NCBI GenBank assembly: GCA_015520895.1
Contig: WAPH01000036.1
Span: 1 to 10,195, forward strand
Direction of reading: 5' to 3'
From: Nanobdellati archaeon
GTDB taxonomy: Archaea > EX4484-52 > JAADEF01
DNA: 10,195 bases
The notes under the pieces were generated by a model that was given only the letters and a program-made list of their open reading frames with translations, was not told where the DNA came from and searched no databases. Below are positions 1 to 4,369 of the stretch, in pieces (the first letter of the stretch is position 1; each line of letters opens with the position of its first letter). The position numbers and the translations under genes are program-made.

Positions 1-48
1 CTAAACATACCGTTTATAGCGTTTAAAACGTATAGTGTAGCGTTAGGA

Positions 49-294
49 GTGTTTGAATTGACTTTACTTTATATAATTGGTTGTTTGGTTTTCTTACTCA
101 CTATTTACTATATAGGTTATAGAAATGTGTTAAAGGAAGTGGAAAAAGCAAAAACTATAAAGGATTTAAAGGAATTAAAAGAATATGCTAAAGTAAGTGA
201 AATAAGTATGCCTTTAAGTATAGGTGTAACACTTATTTGGCCTTTGATAATTATAATGGTAGTATTGTATTTATTATTTAATCAATACGAATAA
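49..294 (+). CDS. Small two-helix membrane protein (5' end uncertain)
   Basis: Not recognised as a named family. The product (81 residues from GTG 49) has a hydrophobic helix at about residues 4-24, a charged Lys/Glu-rich middle (about 25-50) that looks like an amphipathic or coiled helix, and a second hydrophobic helix at about 56-77, so both ends probably sit in the membrane. The start is uncertain. AGGAG at 45-49 would suit TTG 58 (8 nt spacing) better than GTG 49, and the frame is open to base 1, so the gene may begin outside the window. A TATA-like GTTTAAAAC at 20-28 would support a local start. It is followed closely by another small membrane protein gene at 306, as expected for a polycistronic viral or plasmid early region. 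Confidence 0.6.
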   Translation: MFELTLLYIIGCLVFLLTIYYIGYRNVLKEVEKAKTIKDLKELKEYAKVSEISMPLSIGVTLIWPLIIIMVVLYLLFNQYE

Positions 295-308
295 GTGATG
301 CGTGAATG
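295..308 (+). repeat. Leader repeat, copy 1 (GTGATGCGTGAATG)
   Basis: A 14-base sequence containing the ribosome binding site and start codon of the gene at 306. It is repeated exactly at 490-503 and with two C-for-T differences at 1846-1859. The GTGAT part is the archaeal Shine-Dalgarno core and the ATG is the start codon. The conserved GCG between them is unusual in such AT-rich DNA. Confidence 0.7.
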
Positions 309-500
309 GAAAAAACAACACTGATAAGGTTAGTATTATTTGCTTTAGGTTTGTACTGGTTGTTTAAAGGGTTAGCAATAACTAACGAATGTAGTATGTA
401 TAAATGTATAATACTTCCTAAATGTACTTATGCTCCTTTTTATATGTTAGGAGGGATTATATTTTTGATAATGTCATGGGTTGTAAAAGGTGATGCGTGA
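306..500 (+). CDS. Cys-containing two-helix membrane protein
   Basis: Unrecognised 64-residue protein. Two hydrophobic segments (about residues 6-25 and 43-60) flank a short loop with three cysteines (C29, C34 and C40). If the loop is extracytoplasmic, a disulfide is possible. ATG 306 is supported by AGTGAT just upstream with 6-7 nt spacing. The gene ends in TGA at 498-500, inside the leader of the next gene, so the two are probably translationally coupled. The architecture, hydrophobic hairpin plus Cys loop, recurs in the protein at 3574, but I see no sequence similarity strong enough to call them paralogues. Function unknown. Confidence 0.6.
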   Translation: MEKTTLIRLVLFALGLYWLFKGLAITNECSMYKCIILPKCTYAPFYMLGGIIFLIMSWVVKGDA

Positions 501-503
501 ATG
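490..503 (+). repeat. Leader repeat, copy 2 (GTGATGCGTGAATG)
   Basis: Exact copy of the 14 bases at 295-308. It contains the ribosome binding site, the TGA stop of the upstream gene and the ATG of the zinc-ribbon gene at 501. The stop and start are directly adjacent, which suits translational coupling. Confidence 0.7.
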
Positions 504-593
504 TATTGTAGAAAATGTGGAAAGTGGATAAGAGAGAGTAATGGAGATGATTTATGCGATAAATGTTGGTTTATAGAACTATTAGGTGGATAG
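501..593 (+). CDS. 30-residue zinc-ribbon miniprotein
   Basis: A very short gene: 30 residues with two CxxC knuckles (C3/C6 and C19/C22) separated by 12 residues, the spacing of a minimal zinc ribbon. Aromatic and basic residues between the knuckles (W9, R11) are typical of nucleic-acid-binding ribbons, though binding is inference. ATG 501 is chosen because GGTGAT lies at 489-494 and the start directly abuts the upstream stop. A second protein of identical length and the same Cys layout is encoded at 9770, which argues that both are real genes. It could regulate transcription or act as a structural zinc module in a larger complex. No family assigned. Confidence 0.6.
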   Translation: MYCRKCGKWIRESNGDDLCDKCWFIELLGG

Positions 594-612
594 GAAAAAA
601 GGTGATGTATAA

Positions 613-825
613 ATGAGAGATGAAAAATTATGTATCTGGAAGTATATGTCGTTGCAGGAAGACAGCACCACATTTAAAGACGTTGATAGAAGTAGTAATC
701 ATGAATTAATAAGATGTAAATATGAGTGTTACGGTTATGGTCAATATCAAGAGAAAGGATTAATATTAGATTGTGATTATTATAAACCTTTACATAAAAT
801 TATGATTAAGTATGGTGAGAGGTAA
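613..825 (+). CDS. Small Cys-containing soluble protein
   Basis: Unrecognised 70-residue soluble protein, rich in Tyr and charged residues, with cysteines at C7, C35, C39 and C54. Four cysteines in a small protein beside a zinc-ribbon gene suggest metal binding, but the spacing (28, 4 and 15 residues apart) is not a standard knuckle, so this is tentative. There is no membrane segment. ATG 613 follows GGTGAT at 601-606 with 6 nt spacing, matching the neighbouring leaders. It ends 1 nt before the start of the coiled-coil gene at 827, whose ribosome binding site lies inside this gene's last codons, indicating an operon. Confidence 0.6.
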   Translation: MRDEKLCIWKYMSLQEDSTTFKDVDRSSNHELIRCKYECYGYGQYQEKGLILDCDYYKPLHKIMIKYGER

Positions 826-826
826 A

Positions 827-1009
827 ATGATGGCAAAACAGATAAAAGCTTTACAAGAAAGGCTTAAAGAAGTTTATAAAGAAAATGTTGAGCTTAAAAA
901 GGAGAACTTAAGGCTTAAAAAAATACTTGCTGATTACACCGCGAAAATAAATAAAATGGAAAGAATATTGCTGAAATATAGACAGCAAAAGAAACTTAAG
1001 GTGAAATAA
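827..1009 (+). CDS. Coiled-coil (leucine-zipper-like) protein
   Basis: A 60-residue protein that is almost entirely one amphipathic helix. Leu, Val and Ile recur at heptad-like spacing from about residue 9 to 53, with Lys/Glu on the other faces and a Lys/Arg-rich C-terminus. It is therefore likely to dimerise or oligomerise; a basic tail would suit DNA or membrane contact, but that is inference. ATG 827 is chosen over ATG 812 because GGTGAG at 814-819 and AGGT at 820-823 place a ribosome binding site just upstream. ATG 830 is equally possible. The stop TAA overlaps the next start (TAATG at 1007-1011), showing tight coupling. Related helical miniproteins are common in archaeal viruses, but none is specifically recognised. 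Confidence 0.65.
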   Translation: MMAKQIKALQERLKEVYKENVELKKENLRLKKILADYTAKINKMERILLKYRQQKKLKVK

Positions 1010-1251
1010 TGGATGTCAGCGAAATGATTGTTAACGCTGCAATTGAAATGACTATAAAACAAGCTTTTCCTTCATTACTTTGGCGTGTTAAGCTATTTTC
1101 TACTTTGGTTTTTATCAGCTCTTTATTATTAGTCATCTCGTATAAATTAAGATTCAAAAAAGATTGGTGGAATAAATACACAGAAGAAATATTATTTTTC
1201 AATTTTATTGCTGCTTGTTGGTTGTTTGGTGTGTTTGTATTAGGTGTGTAA
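1009..1251 (+). CDS. Small two-TM membrane protein
   Basis: Unrecognised 80-residue protein. An amphipathic N-terminus (about 1-25) precedes a hydrophobic helix at about 28-46, a basic and aromatic linker containing KKDWW, and a second hydrophobic helix at about 60-79. By the positive-inside rule the linker should be cytoplasmic. ATG 1009 overlaps the upstream stop by one base and has GGTGA at 1000-1004. The end of this gene contains the ribosome binding site (AGGTGTG) of the gene at 1254. It is one of four two-helix proteins in this block, which suggests a virus membrane or host-membrane role, unproven. Confidence 0.6.
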   Translation: MDVSEMIVNAAIEMTIKQAFPSLLWRVKLFSTLVFISSLLLVISYKLRFKKDWWNKYTEEILFFNFIAACWLFGVFVLGV

Positions 1252-1253
1252 GT

Positions 1254-1637
1254 ATGAAACATGCAAAATTGATCCTTAAGTTCAAAAGGAAAGCTGTATT
1301 CGACTTAACAGCATTTATGATTGTTTGGCAGTTCAAGGAAGTATTAAATAAGGAATTGGAAGGCAACGAGAAAGAGATAAAGAAAAAGTTAAATAGGATT
1401 GGAAAATTGAAGCAGTCGTTGACTGATTTGGTTAATGTTATAGAGAATTATATGGGCGACGCCATTAGAGAAGGTAGAGTTAATGTTTTCTTTGATCAGG
1501 ACGGCGATAGAACTATTACTTTTGAGATGGAAGGTACGGAGGAAGAAATCGAGAAATGGACACAAATTAAAAGGAACCAGAAATTAGCTTTAAAGACTTA
1601 TTTAAAACCTGTGATGAAAGTTGAGGTGAAAGAATGA
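1254..1637 (+). CDS. Soluble helical protein, unknown function
   Basis: Unrecognised 127-residue protein. Residues about 1-30 are basic and aromatic, residues 32-68 form a charged Lys/Glu helix likely to be a coiled coil, and the C-terminal half has a beta-like stretch (about 77-95) containing an FDQDGDRT segment followed by an acidic helix. The Asp-rich stretch resembles a calcium-loop consensus only superficially. ATG 1254 is preferred to GTG/ATG codons inside the previous gene because AGGTGTG at 1242-1248 gives a proper ribosome binding site and the overlap disappears. The stop overlaps the next start (ATGA). No transmembrane segment. Function not assigned. Confidence 0.6.
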   Translation: MKHAKLILKFKRKAVFDLTAFMIVWQFKEVLNKELEGNEKEIKKKLNRIGKLKQSLTDLVNVIENYMGDAIREGRVNVFFDQDGDRTITFEMEGTEEEIEKWTQIKRNQKLALKTYLKPVMKVEVKE

Positions 1638-1849
1638 AAGAGAAGATTAAACGCTTGATAGGAAGAATATTGACAACGGTTAAATATCTGATAGATTTGT
1701 ATGTGAGGGTATTATTGGTTGCGATTGCATTACATTATGCGATAGTCCAACTTAAGGTTGAAGTTAACCCTTTAGCTTTAATAATACTTTTAGTATGGAT
1801 ATTTACTCCCTGGATGGAGTATTGGATGAAGAAGGAATATCGGAGGTGA
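1634..1849 (+). CDS. Small two-TM membrane protein
   Basis: Unrecognised 71-residue protein with a basic amphipathic N-terminus (residues 1-14), a hydrophobic helix at about 20-38 and another at about 46-63, ending in a charged tail (KKEYRR). Charge distribution suggests both termini are cytoplasmic. The start overlaps the previous stop as ATGA, and GAGGTGA lies about 6 nt upstream, so it is probably co-translated with the gene at 1254. Its last codons contain the GGAGGTGA ribosome binding site of the gene at 1857. Its role is unknown; holin-like or virion-membrane roles are possible but not shown. Confidence 0.6.
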   Translation: MKEKIKRLIGRILTTVKYLIDLYVRVLLVAIALHYAIVQLKVEVNPLALIILLVWIFTPWMEYWMKKEYRR

Positions 1850-1859
1850 CGCGCGAATG
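1846..1859 (+). repeat. Leader repeat, variant copy (GTGACGCGCGAATG)
   Basis: Matches the leaders at 295-308 and 490-503 in 12 of 14 bases; both differences are C in place of T. It contains the Shine-Dalgarno core and ATG of the gene at 1857 and the TGA stop of the gene at 1634. Confidence 0.6.
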
Positions 1860-2141
1860 GTAAAAGAAGATATAGGAAAGGAAAAAATAAAGGAAATTAT
1901 TAAGAATTTGGAATGGAAAAAGATAAAAAAGATTGTTGTTGATGATTATAATGCTTTTTTAGGTGAAAAATATATAAGCTGGGAAGAAGAGACATACGAG
2001 ATAACTTCCTTTCAGGGTGATCTTGATTCACATGCTGGTTTGCAATTTATTTTAGATGACGGTACAATTATTAATGCTTGGGCGTCAGAATGGGGAGGTT
2101 TTAAGATTATCAAAAGAAAGGTGAGAAGTAATGTCCTTTAA
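1857..2141 (+). CDS. Soluble alpha/beta protein, unknown function
   Basis: Unrecognised 94-residue soluble protein. Residues 1-28 are Lys/Glu-rich helix. The rest alternates short beta-like stretches with Trp- and acid-rich loops, including a DSHAGLQFILDDGT segment (about 57-70) and a WASEWGGFK segment (about 74-82), suggesting a small compact beta fold. ATG 1857 has an excellent GGAGGTGA at 1842-1849. The end overlaps the recombinase start at 2131 by 11 nt, so the two are likely co-expressed. The position immediately before the recombinase suggests an accessory or regulatory partner, but nothing in the sequence proves it. Confidence 0.55.
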   Translation: MVKEDIGKEKIKEIIKNLEWKKIKKIVVDDYNAFLGEKYISWEEETYEITSFQGDLDSHAGLQFILDDGTIINAWASEWGGFKIIKRKVRSNVL

Positions 2142-2739
2142 CACTTTAACCCCTATGAAAGACGCTCAGGACTACCTTATGTGGAAGGATGCTTTAAAGT
2201 TTGTGAAGGTAGCGGAGAATCTGAGGGATAAGGCATTATTACGGCTTTTAGTTGCTACAGGAAGGAGAGTATCTGAGATATTGAACCTTAAAGTTTCTGA
2301 TATAGACTTTAAGAAGAAAAACATTACTTGGTTAATTCTTAAAAAGAAGAAACCGCATAGAGCCACAATTCCTGTCGATGAGGTCACTCTTCTTATCCTT
2401 ACTCAATATATCGAAAAGTACAAGATAATGAGGGATGATTATTTGTTTAAAGGGTATAAGACGGATAAACCACTCACTAAAAGAAGGGTGCATCAGATTG
2501 TTAGGTATTACGCCGAGAAATATGAGATATTAGCACAGAACGGTAAATATCCTCATCCACACACTTTTAGGCACACTTTTGCATCATACTTGGCCGAGAA
2601 GTCGCAGAATATTCAAGACATACATATTCTTAAGCAGTACTTGCAGCACAGCAATATCGATATGACGCTGTATTATATTCAGGTCTCAAGTAAGCAGTAC
2701 AGGGCTTTGCTTGAGAGAGGGGTGTTAGATGTCGAGTAG
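2131..2739 (+). CDS. Compact tyrosine recombinase/integrase
   Basis: Tyrosine-family site-specific recombinase, which breaks and rejoins DNA through a 3'-phosphotyrosine intermediate. All expected catalytic residues are visible: R46 in TGRRVSEIL, a beta-hairpin Lys in the K71-K74 cluster, H144 and R147 in HTFRH, H173 in LQHSN, and the nucleophile Y182 in TLYYIQV. At 202 residues it is much shorter than usual XerC/D-type enzymes (about 300). Residues 1-30 leave almost no room for the N-terminal core-binding domain, so it is essentially a catalytic domain alone. ATG 2131 follows AAAGGTGAG at 2117-2125. It could integrate the element or resolve its multimers. It overlaps the winged-helix gene at 2729. 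No tRNA fragment (SSV-type attP) was seen inside the gene. Confidence 0.93.
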   Translation: MSFNTLTPMKDAQDYLMWKDALKFVKVAENLRDKALLRLLVATGRRVSEILNLKVSDIDFKKKNITWLILKKKKPHRATIPVDEVTLLILTQYIEKYKIMRDDYLFKGYKTDKPLTKRRVHQIVRYYAEKYEILAQNGKYPHPHTFRHTFASYLAEKSQNIQDIHILKQYLQHSNIDMTLYYIQVSSKQYRALLERGVLDVE

Positions 2740-2980
2740 TAAAGAAATAGTTAGGCTTAGGACTGCGAATGTATATGAGATATTCGAAAGGATAATTTAT
2801 GAATTGTATAAATACGAGAAGATTACATTTAAAGAATACTATTATATTGTTGGCTCACGGTTTCATTTGAAGAAAGCAACGGCAAGGAGAATACTTTTAT
2901 TGCTTAATGATTTTGGAATCGTGGGTTTTGGAAAGAAGTATATTTATATTGAGGGCTTCTATTTAAATGACGAGAAATAA
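2729..2980 (+). CDS. Probable winged-helix DNA-binding protein
   Basis: An 83-residue protein predicted to be mostly helical with a C-terminal beta hairpin. Residues about 30-76 fit a winged helix: a helix around FKEYYYIVGSRF, a recognition-helix candidate KKATARRILLLLNDFGIV (about 49-66), and a wing at GFGKKYIYIEGFYL. The phrase ending in LLNDFGIV resembles the helix-3-to-wing junction of archaeal wHTH regulators. ATG 2729 has GAGGGGTG upstream and overlaps the recombinase end by 11 nt, so the two are co-transcribed. It may control recombinase excision/integration or the downstream capsid promoter, whose palindrome at 3271-3292 is a candidate operator; this pairing is inference. Confidence 0.55.
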   Translation: MSSSKEIVRLRTANVYEIFERIIYELYKYEKITFKEYYYIVGSRFHLKKATARRILLLLNDFGIVGFGKKYIYIEGFYLNDEK

Positions 2981-3006
2981 GTTATTGTATAAAAGGAGAT
3001 GATAAA

Positions 3007-3138
3007 ATGACAGAAATGAGCGATACAGAAAAAGCAGTTTTAGAAAAGTTTAGAGAACATGTTAGGAGTGCTAACATGAAAAGGAATTTTATAAAACAAG
3101 AAGTTAAAAGTATTTTCTATTTTCTTTTTTACTTTTAA
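3007..3138 (+). CDS. 43-residue protein with strong ribosome binding site
   Basis: A short gene whose reality rests on an excellent Shine-Dalgarno (AAAGGAGATGAT at 2992-3003) ending 3 nt before ATG 3007, very like the one preceding the capsid-like gene at 3349. The first 35 residues form a charged helix (Glu/Lys/Arg-rich, no membrane segment), and the last eight are almost all Phe/Tyr/Leu, encoded by a T-rich tract that may also terminate transcription. It contains an 8-bp perfect hairpin at 3058-3078. No family recognised. It could be a small DNA-binding or capsid-accessory protein; alternatively the true product may be read through differently if the T-tract is a terminator. Confidence 0.45.
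   Translation: MTEMSDTEKAVLEKFREHVRSANMKRNFIKQEVKSIFYFLFYF
3058..3078 (+). repeat. Perfect 8-bp inverted repeat, 5-nt loop
   Basis: CATGTTAG at 3058-3065 and CTAACATG at 3071-3078 are exact reverse complements around GAGTG. It lies inside the 43-residue gene, upstream of the T-rich tract at 3111-3136. It may be an RNA hairpin or a protein-binding site. Confidence 0.6.
3111..3136 (+). terminator. T-rich archaeal-type terminator (tentative)
   Basis: A 26-base stretch made of T runs broken by single A or C bases, at the end of the left gene block and just before the intergenic regulatory region. Archaeal RNA polymerase terminates at T-rich tracts without a required hairpin. The tract also encodes the aromatic tail of the 43-residue protein, so the role is provisional. 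Confidence 0.4.
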
Positions 3139-3170
3139 GATTTCCATAAATTATAGTAAGTGGAAATCTT
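3137..3170. repeat. 34-bp dyad: 10-bp inverted arms, 14-bp spacer
   Basis: AAGATTTCCA at 3137-3146 and TGGAAATCTT at 3161-3170 are exact reverse complements separated by an AT-rich spacer. There is no T-run downstream, so it does not look like a terminator on the + strand. Its layout, two arms around a short asymmetric spacer, resembles a tyrosine-recombinase core site, and the recombinase gene ends about 400 bp upstream. A replication-origin or regulator site is equally possible. Confidence 0.55.
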
Positions 3171-3234
3171 GTTTATGCAGCCGAAAGGGGGTAATATAAA
3201 GAAAATCGCTATCATCCTACAATGATATTTTATG

Positions 3235-3258
3235 ACACTGTTATATTACACTGTTATA
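3235..3258 (+). repeat. Tandem direct repeat ACACTGTTATA
   Basis: The 11-base unit occurs at 3235-3245 and again at 3248-3258, 13 bases apart start to start. It lies upstream of the palindrome and TATA box of the capsid-like gene, so it may be a regulator-binding site or an origin iteron. Confidence 0.5.
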
Positions 3259-3270
3259 ATTGCTCTCCTG

Positions 3271-3292
3271 ATATGTGTCACGTGTCACATAT
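3271..3292. promoter_or_regulatory. 22-bp near-perfect palindrome, candidate operator
   Basis: Arms ATATGTG and CACATAT flank a CACGTG centre with one T-T mismatch pair, so 20 of 22 bases are symmetric. The inner part is also a direct repeat of GTGTCAC. It sits about 26 bp upstream of the TATA box centre of the capsid-like gene, the place for an activator or an upstream operator. The winged-helix protein at 2729 is a candidate ligand, by inference only. Confidence 0.55.
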
Positions 3293-3303
3293 ACTATCTC
3301 ATA

Positions 3304-3311
3304 TTTAAATA
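3304..3311 (+). promoter_or_regulatory. TATA box of the capsid-like gene
   Basis: TTTAAATA lies within a 14-bp perfect palindrome (3300-3313). Archaeal transcription starts about 25 bp downstream, which gives a start near 3331-3335, immediately before the AAGGAGGTGAT ribosome binding site at 3334-3344. The leader would be short and the promoter is well placed for a strongly expressed gene. Confidence 0.65.
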
Positions 3312-3333
3312 TGAAGTTCACATTATTACATTT

Positions 3334-3344
3334 AAGGAGGTGAT
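3334..3344 (+). promoter_or_regulatory. Perfect Shine-Dalgarno deciding GTG 3349
   Basis: AAGGAGGTGAT is the full anti-16S complement and the longest match in the window. It ends 4 nt before GTG 3349 and therefore fixes that codon as the start, rather than the in-frame ATG at 3232. Confidence 0.8.
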
Positions 3345-3348
3345 AATC

Positions 3349-3528
3349 GTGTCTTTAATTGCTGCCATAATCGGTGTGGTTACCGCAGTTATAGGATTTG
3401 TTATCGTAGACCAAGTAATTAGTTCTCAAACATGGAACAGCACTTTGTCCAGCACCATAGCATCTTATGTCGTGCCAATAGGCTTGCTCGGTGTGCTTGG
3501 TGCAGCCGCATACCTTGCATCAAGATAG
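3349..3528 (+). CDS. Candidate major capsid protein, spindle-virus VP1-like
   Basis: A 59-residue protein: hydrophobic helix at about 3-24, a Ser/Thr/Asn-rich turn (about 25-40, including TWNSTLSS), and a second hydrophobic helix at about 41-58 ending in Arg. Major capsid proteins of archaeal spindle-shaped viruses (fusellovirus VP1, His1 and thaumarchaeal relatives) are small and built from two hydrophobic helices joined by such a turn, and the layout here matches; that is architecture, not proven homology. GTG 3349 is fixed by a perfect Shine-Dalgarno. The gene stands alone between its own TATA box and a terminator, as expected for an abundant structural protein. The frame is open back to ATG 3232, giving 98 residues; fusellovirus VP1 is made as a longer precursor, so an extended form cannot be excluded. 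A membrane peptide of other function is the main alternative. Confidence 0.6.
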   Translation: MSLIAAIIGVVTAVIGFVIVDQVISSQTWNSTLSSTIASYVVPIGLLGVLGAAAYLASR

Positions 3529-3558
3529 AGGGTAACCCCCTCTTTTCTTTTATTTTAT
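3527..3558 (+). terminator. Hairpin plus T-rich terminator
   Basis: AGAGGG at 3527-3532 pairs with CCCTCT at 3538-3543 around a 5-nt loop and is followed by TTTCTTTTATTTTAT. It overlaps the stop codon of the capsid-like gene. A G/C-rich stem stands out strongly from the AT-rich surroundings. It probably separates capsid transcripts from the downstream module, perhaps with partial read-through. Confidence 0.75.
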
Positions 3559-3561
3559 AAA

Positions 3562-3576
3562 AGGTGGTAAATTATG
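3562..3576 (+). repeat. Leader repeat AGGTGGTAAATTATG, copy 1
   Basis: A 15-base stretch holding the ribosome binding site and ATG of the gene at 3574. An exact copy occurs at 3899-3913 before the next gene. This family differs from the GTGATGCGTGA leaders of the left block. Confidence 0.7.
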
Positions 3577-3900
3577 GATATAACAGTGTTATATTTTTTA
3601 ACGATGTTGGCTTTATCAGTTCTATTTATATCTTATAGATTTAGAGCTCCTTATTTATCAGTATTAGCAGGTATAATTCTCGTTTTTTTAGGCATTTTCT
3701 TATCAGTTGATGGAAATATAACAAAAACTTTTTGTGAATTTAACGTGAATTCATCTGCAATAGAATGTGTTAACACTGTACTACCTACTTTCTCTTTTTG
3801 GAATGAAGTTGTAGTTGCTATAGGTGGAATACTTATGTTTTTAGGAGTGGGAGTTATATTAGATAATTATATTAAAGTTGGTGAAAGAGATATGTCTTAG
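3574..3900 (+). CDS. Three-helix membrane protein, probable virion component
   Basis: Unrecognised 108-residue protein. Hydrophobic helices lie at about 2-20, 26-45 and 78-98. The loop between the second and third (about 46-75) carries two cysteines (C54, C65), an NSS glycosylation sequon and other polar residues, so it is probably extracytoplasmic, possibly disulfide-bonded. ATG 3574 follows AGGTGG at 3562-3567. It is the first gene after the capsid terminator, and its stop lies within the leader of the next gene. A TATA-like TATTTTATAA at 3551-3560 would start transcription too late for this ATG, so read-through from the capsid promoter is likelier. A membrane-anchored minor structural protein is a reasonable guess from its position. 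Confidence 0.6.
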   Translation: MDITVLYFLTMLALSVLFISYRFRAPYLSVLAGIILVFLGIFLSVDGNITKTFCEFNVNSSAIECVNTVLPTFSFWNEVVVAIGGILMFLGVGVILDNYIKVGERDMS

Positions 3901-3913
3901 GTGGTAAATTATG
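3899..3913 (+). repeat. Leader repeat AGGTGGTAAATTATG, copy 2
   Basis: Exact copy of 3562-3576, containing the last two bases of the upstream TAG stop, the ribosome binding site and the ATG of the gene at 3911. Confidence 0.7.
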
Positions 3914-4369
3914 AGCGAAGACGAAAGCTATGATCCTGAAAAGCAAATAAACTTGTCAGAGGAAGCTCTTGAGAGGTTAAGAGAGATCACTAAAACGGAG
4001 CTGTTTAGAGATATTATGCGACCCGATTTAAGGCGTAATGTTAAAATGCAGTTAGTTGATGAGAAAGGTAATGTTCTCGATGAGACGCCTTTATTCACTA
4101 AGGAACTTAAGGTTTCTTACCTTAACGACTTCCAGCTTATGTATGTTGTTGAGCTTACCGACTTAGCTTATCTTCTATATAGATATGGAGCGATAAAGAC
4201 AGCTAAATCCATATTAGCTTATAGAGATACCCTGTTGAGTGCAGCTCCATCAAGAAATGCTAAGCTATTAACATTAATGAACACAGAGATTAATATTCAG
4301 AAATTAGAGACAGCAGAGAAAAAATATAGAAAATGGCTTTCAAGAGGTGAACAAGAATATGGCTACTAA
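3911..4369 (+). CDS. Soluble helical protein of the morphogenesis module
   Basis: Unrecognised 152-residue protein with no membrane segment. An acidic N-terminus (residues 1-20) is followed by helices, a short beta-like stretch around MQLVDEKGNVLDETPLF (about 46-62), then a long helical region from about 70 to the C-terminus with Leu/Tyr/Ala spacing (LAYLLYRYGAIKTAKSIL). ATG 3911 has AGGTGG upstream. It overlaps the gene at 4359 by 11 nt, whose ribosome binding site GAGGTGA lies inside its last codons, so the pair is probably expressed in fixed proportion. The short beta segment with EKGN resembles EEGNQV in the next protein only by chance composition. It may be an assembly or scaffold protein; unproven. 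Confidence 0.6.
   Translation: MSEDESYDPEKQINLSEEALERLREITKTELFRDIMRPDLRRNVKMQLVDEKGNVLDETPLFTKELKVSYLNDFQLMYVVELTDLAYLLYRYGAIKTAKSILAYRDTLLSAAPSRNAKLLTLMNTEINIQKLETAEKKYRKWLSRGEQEYGY

Noticed and set aside
1485..1520. Asp-rich FDQDGDRT segment in the 127-residue protein as a calcium-binding EF-hand.
   Set aside because: Only a short chance-like match to the start of an EF loop; the later acidic ligand and flanking helix pattern are not convincing.
2131..2739. A tRNA-gene fragment (attachment site) inside the recombinase gene, as in fuselloviruses.
   Set aside because: No T-arm-like GGTTCRAATC or similar stretch was seen in the gene or elsewhere in the window.
3175..3309. Two tiny overlapping frames (16 codons from 3175 and 28 codons from 3223) in the intergenic region.
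   Set aside because: Neither has a convincing ribosome binding site, and the second runs through the palindrome and TATA box, so regulatory use of this DNA is more likely.
3232..3348. In-frame N-terminal extension of the capsid-like protein from ATG 3232.
   Set aside because: The TATA box and perfect Shine-Dalgarno lie inside this stretch and point to GTG 3349. Kept only as a less likely precursor form.
4347..4358. GTG start adding four residues to the 195-residue membrane protein.
   Set aside because: The GTG is part of the GAGGTGA ribosome binding site that serves ATG 4359.
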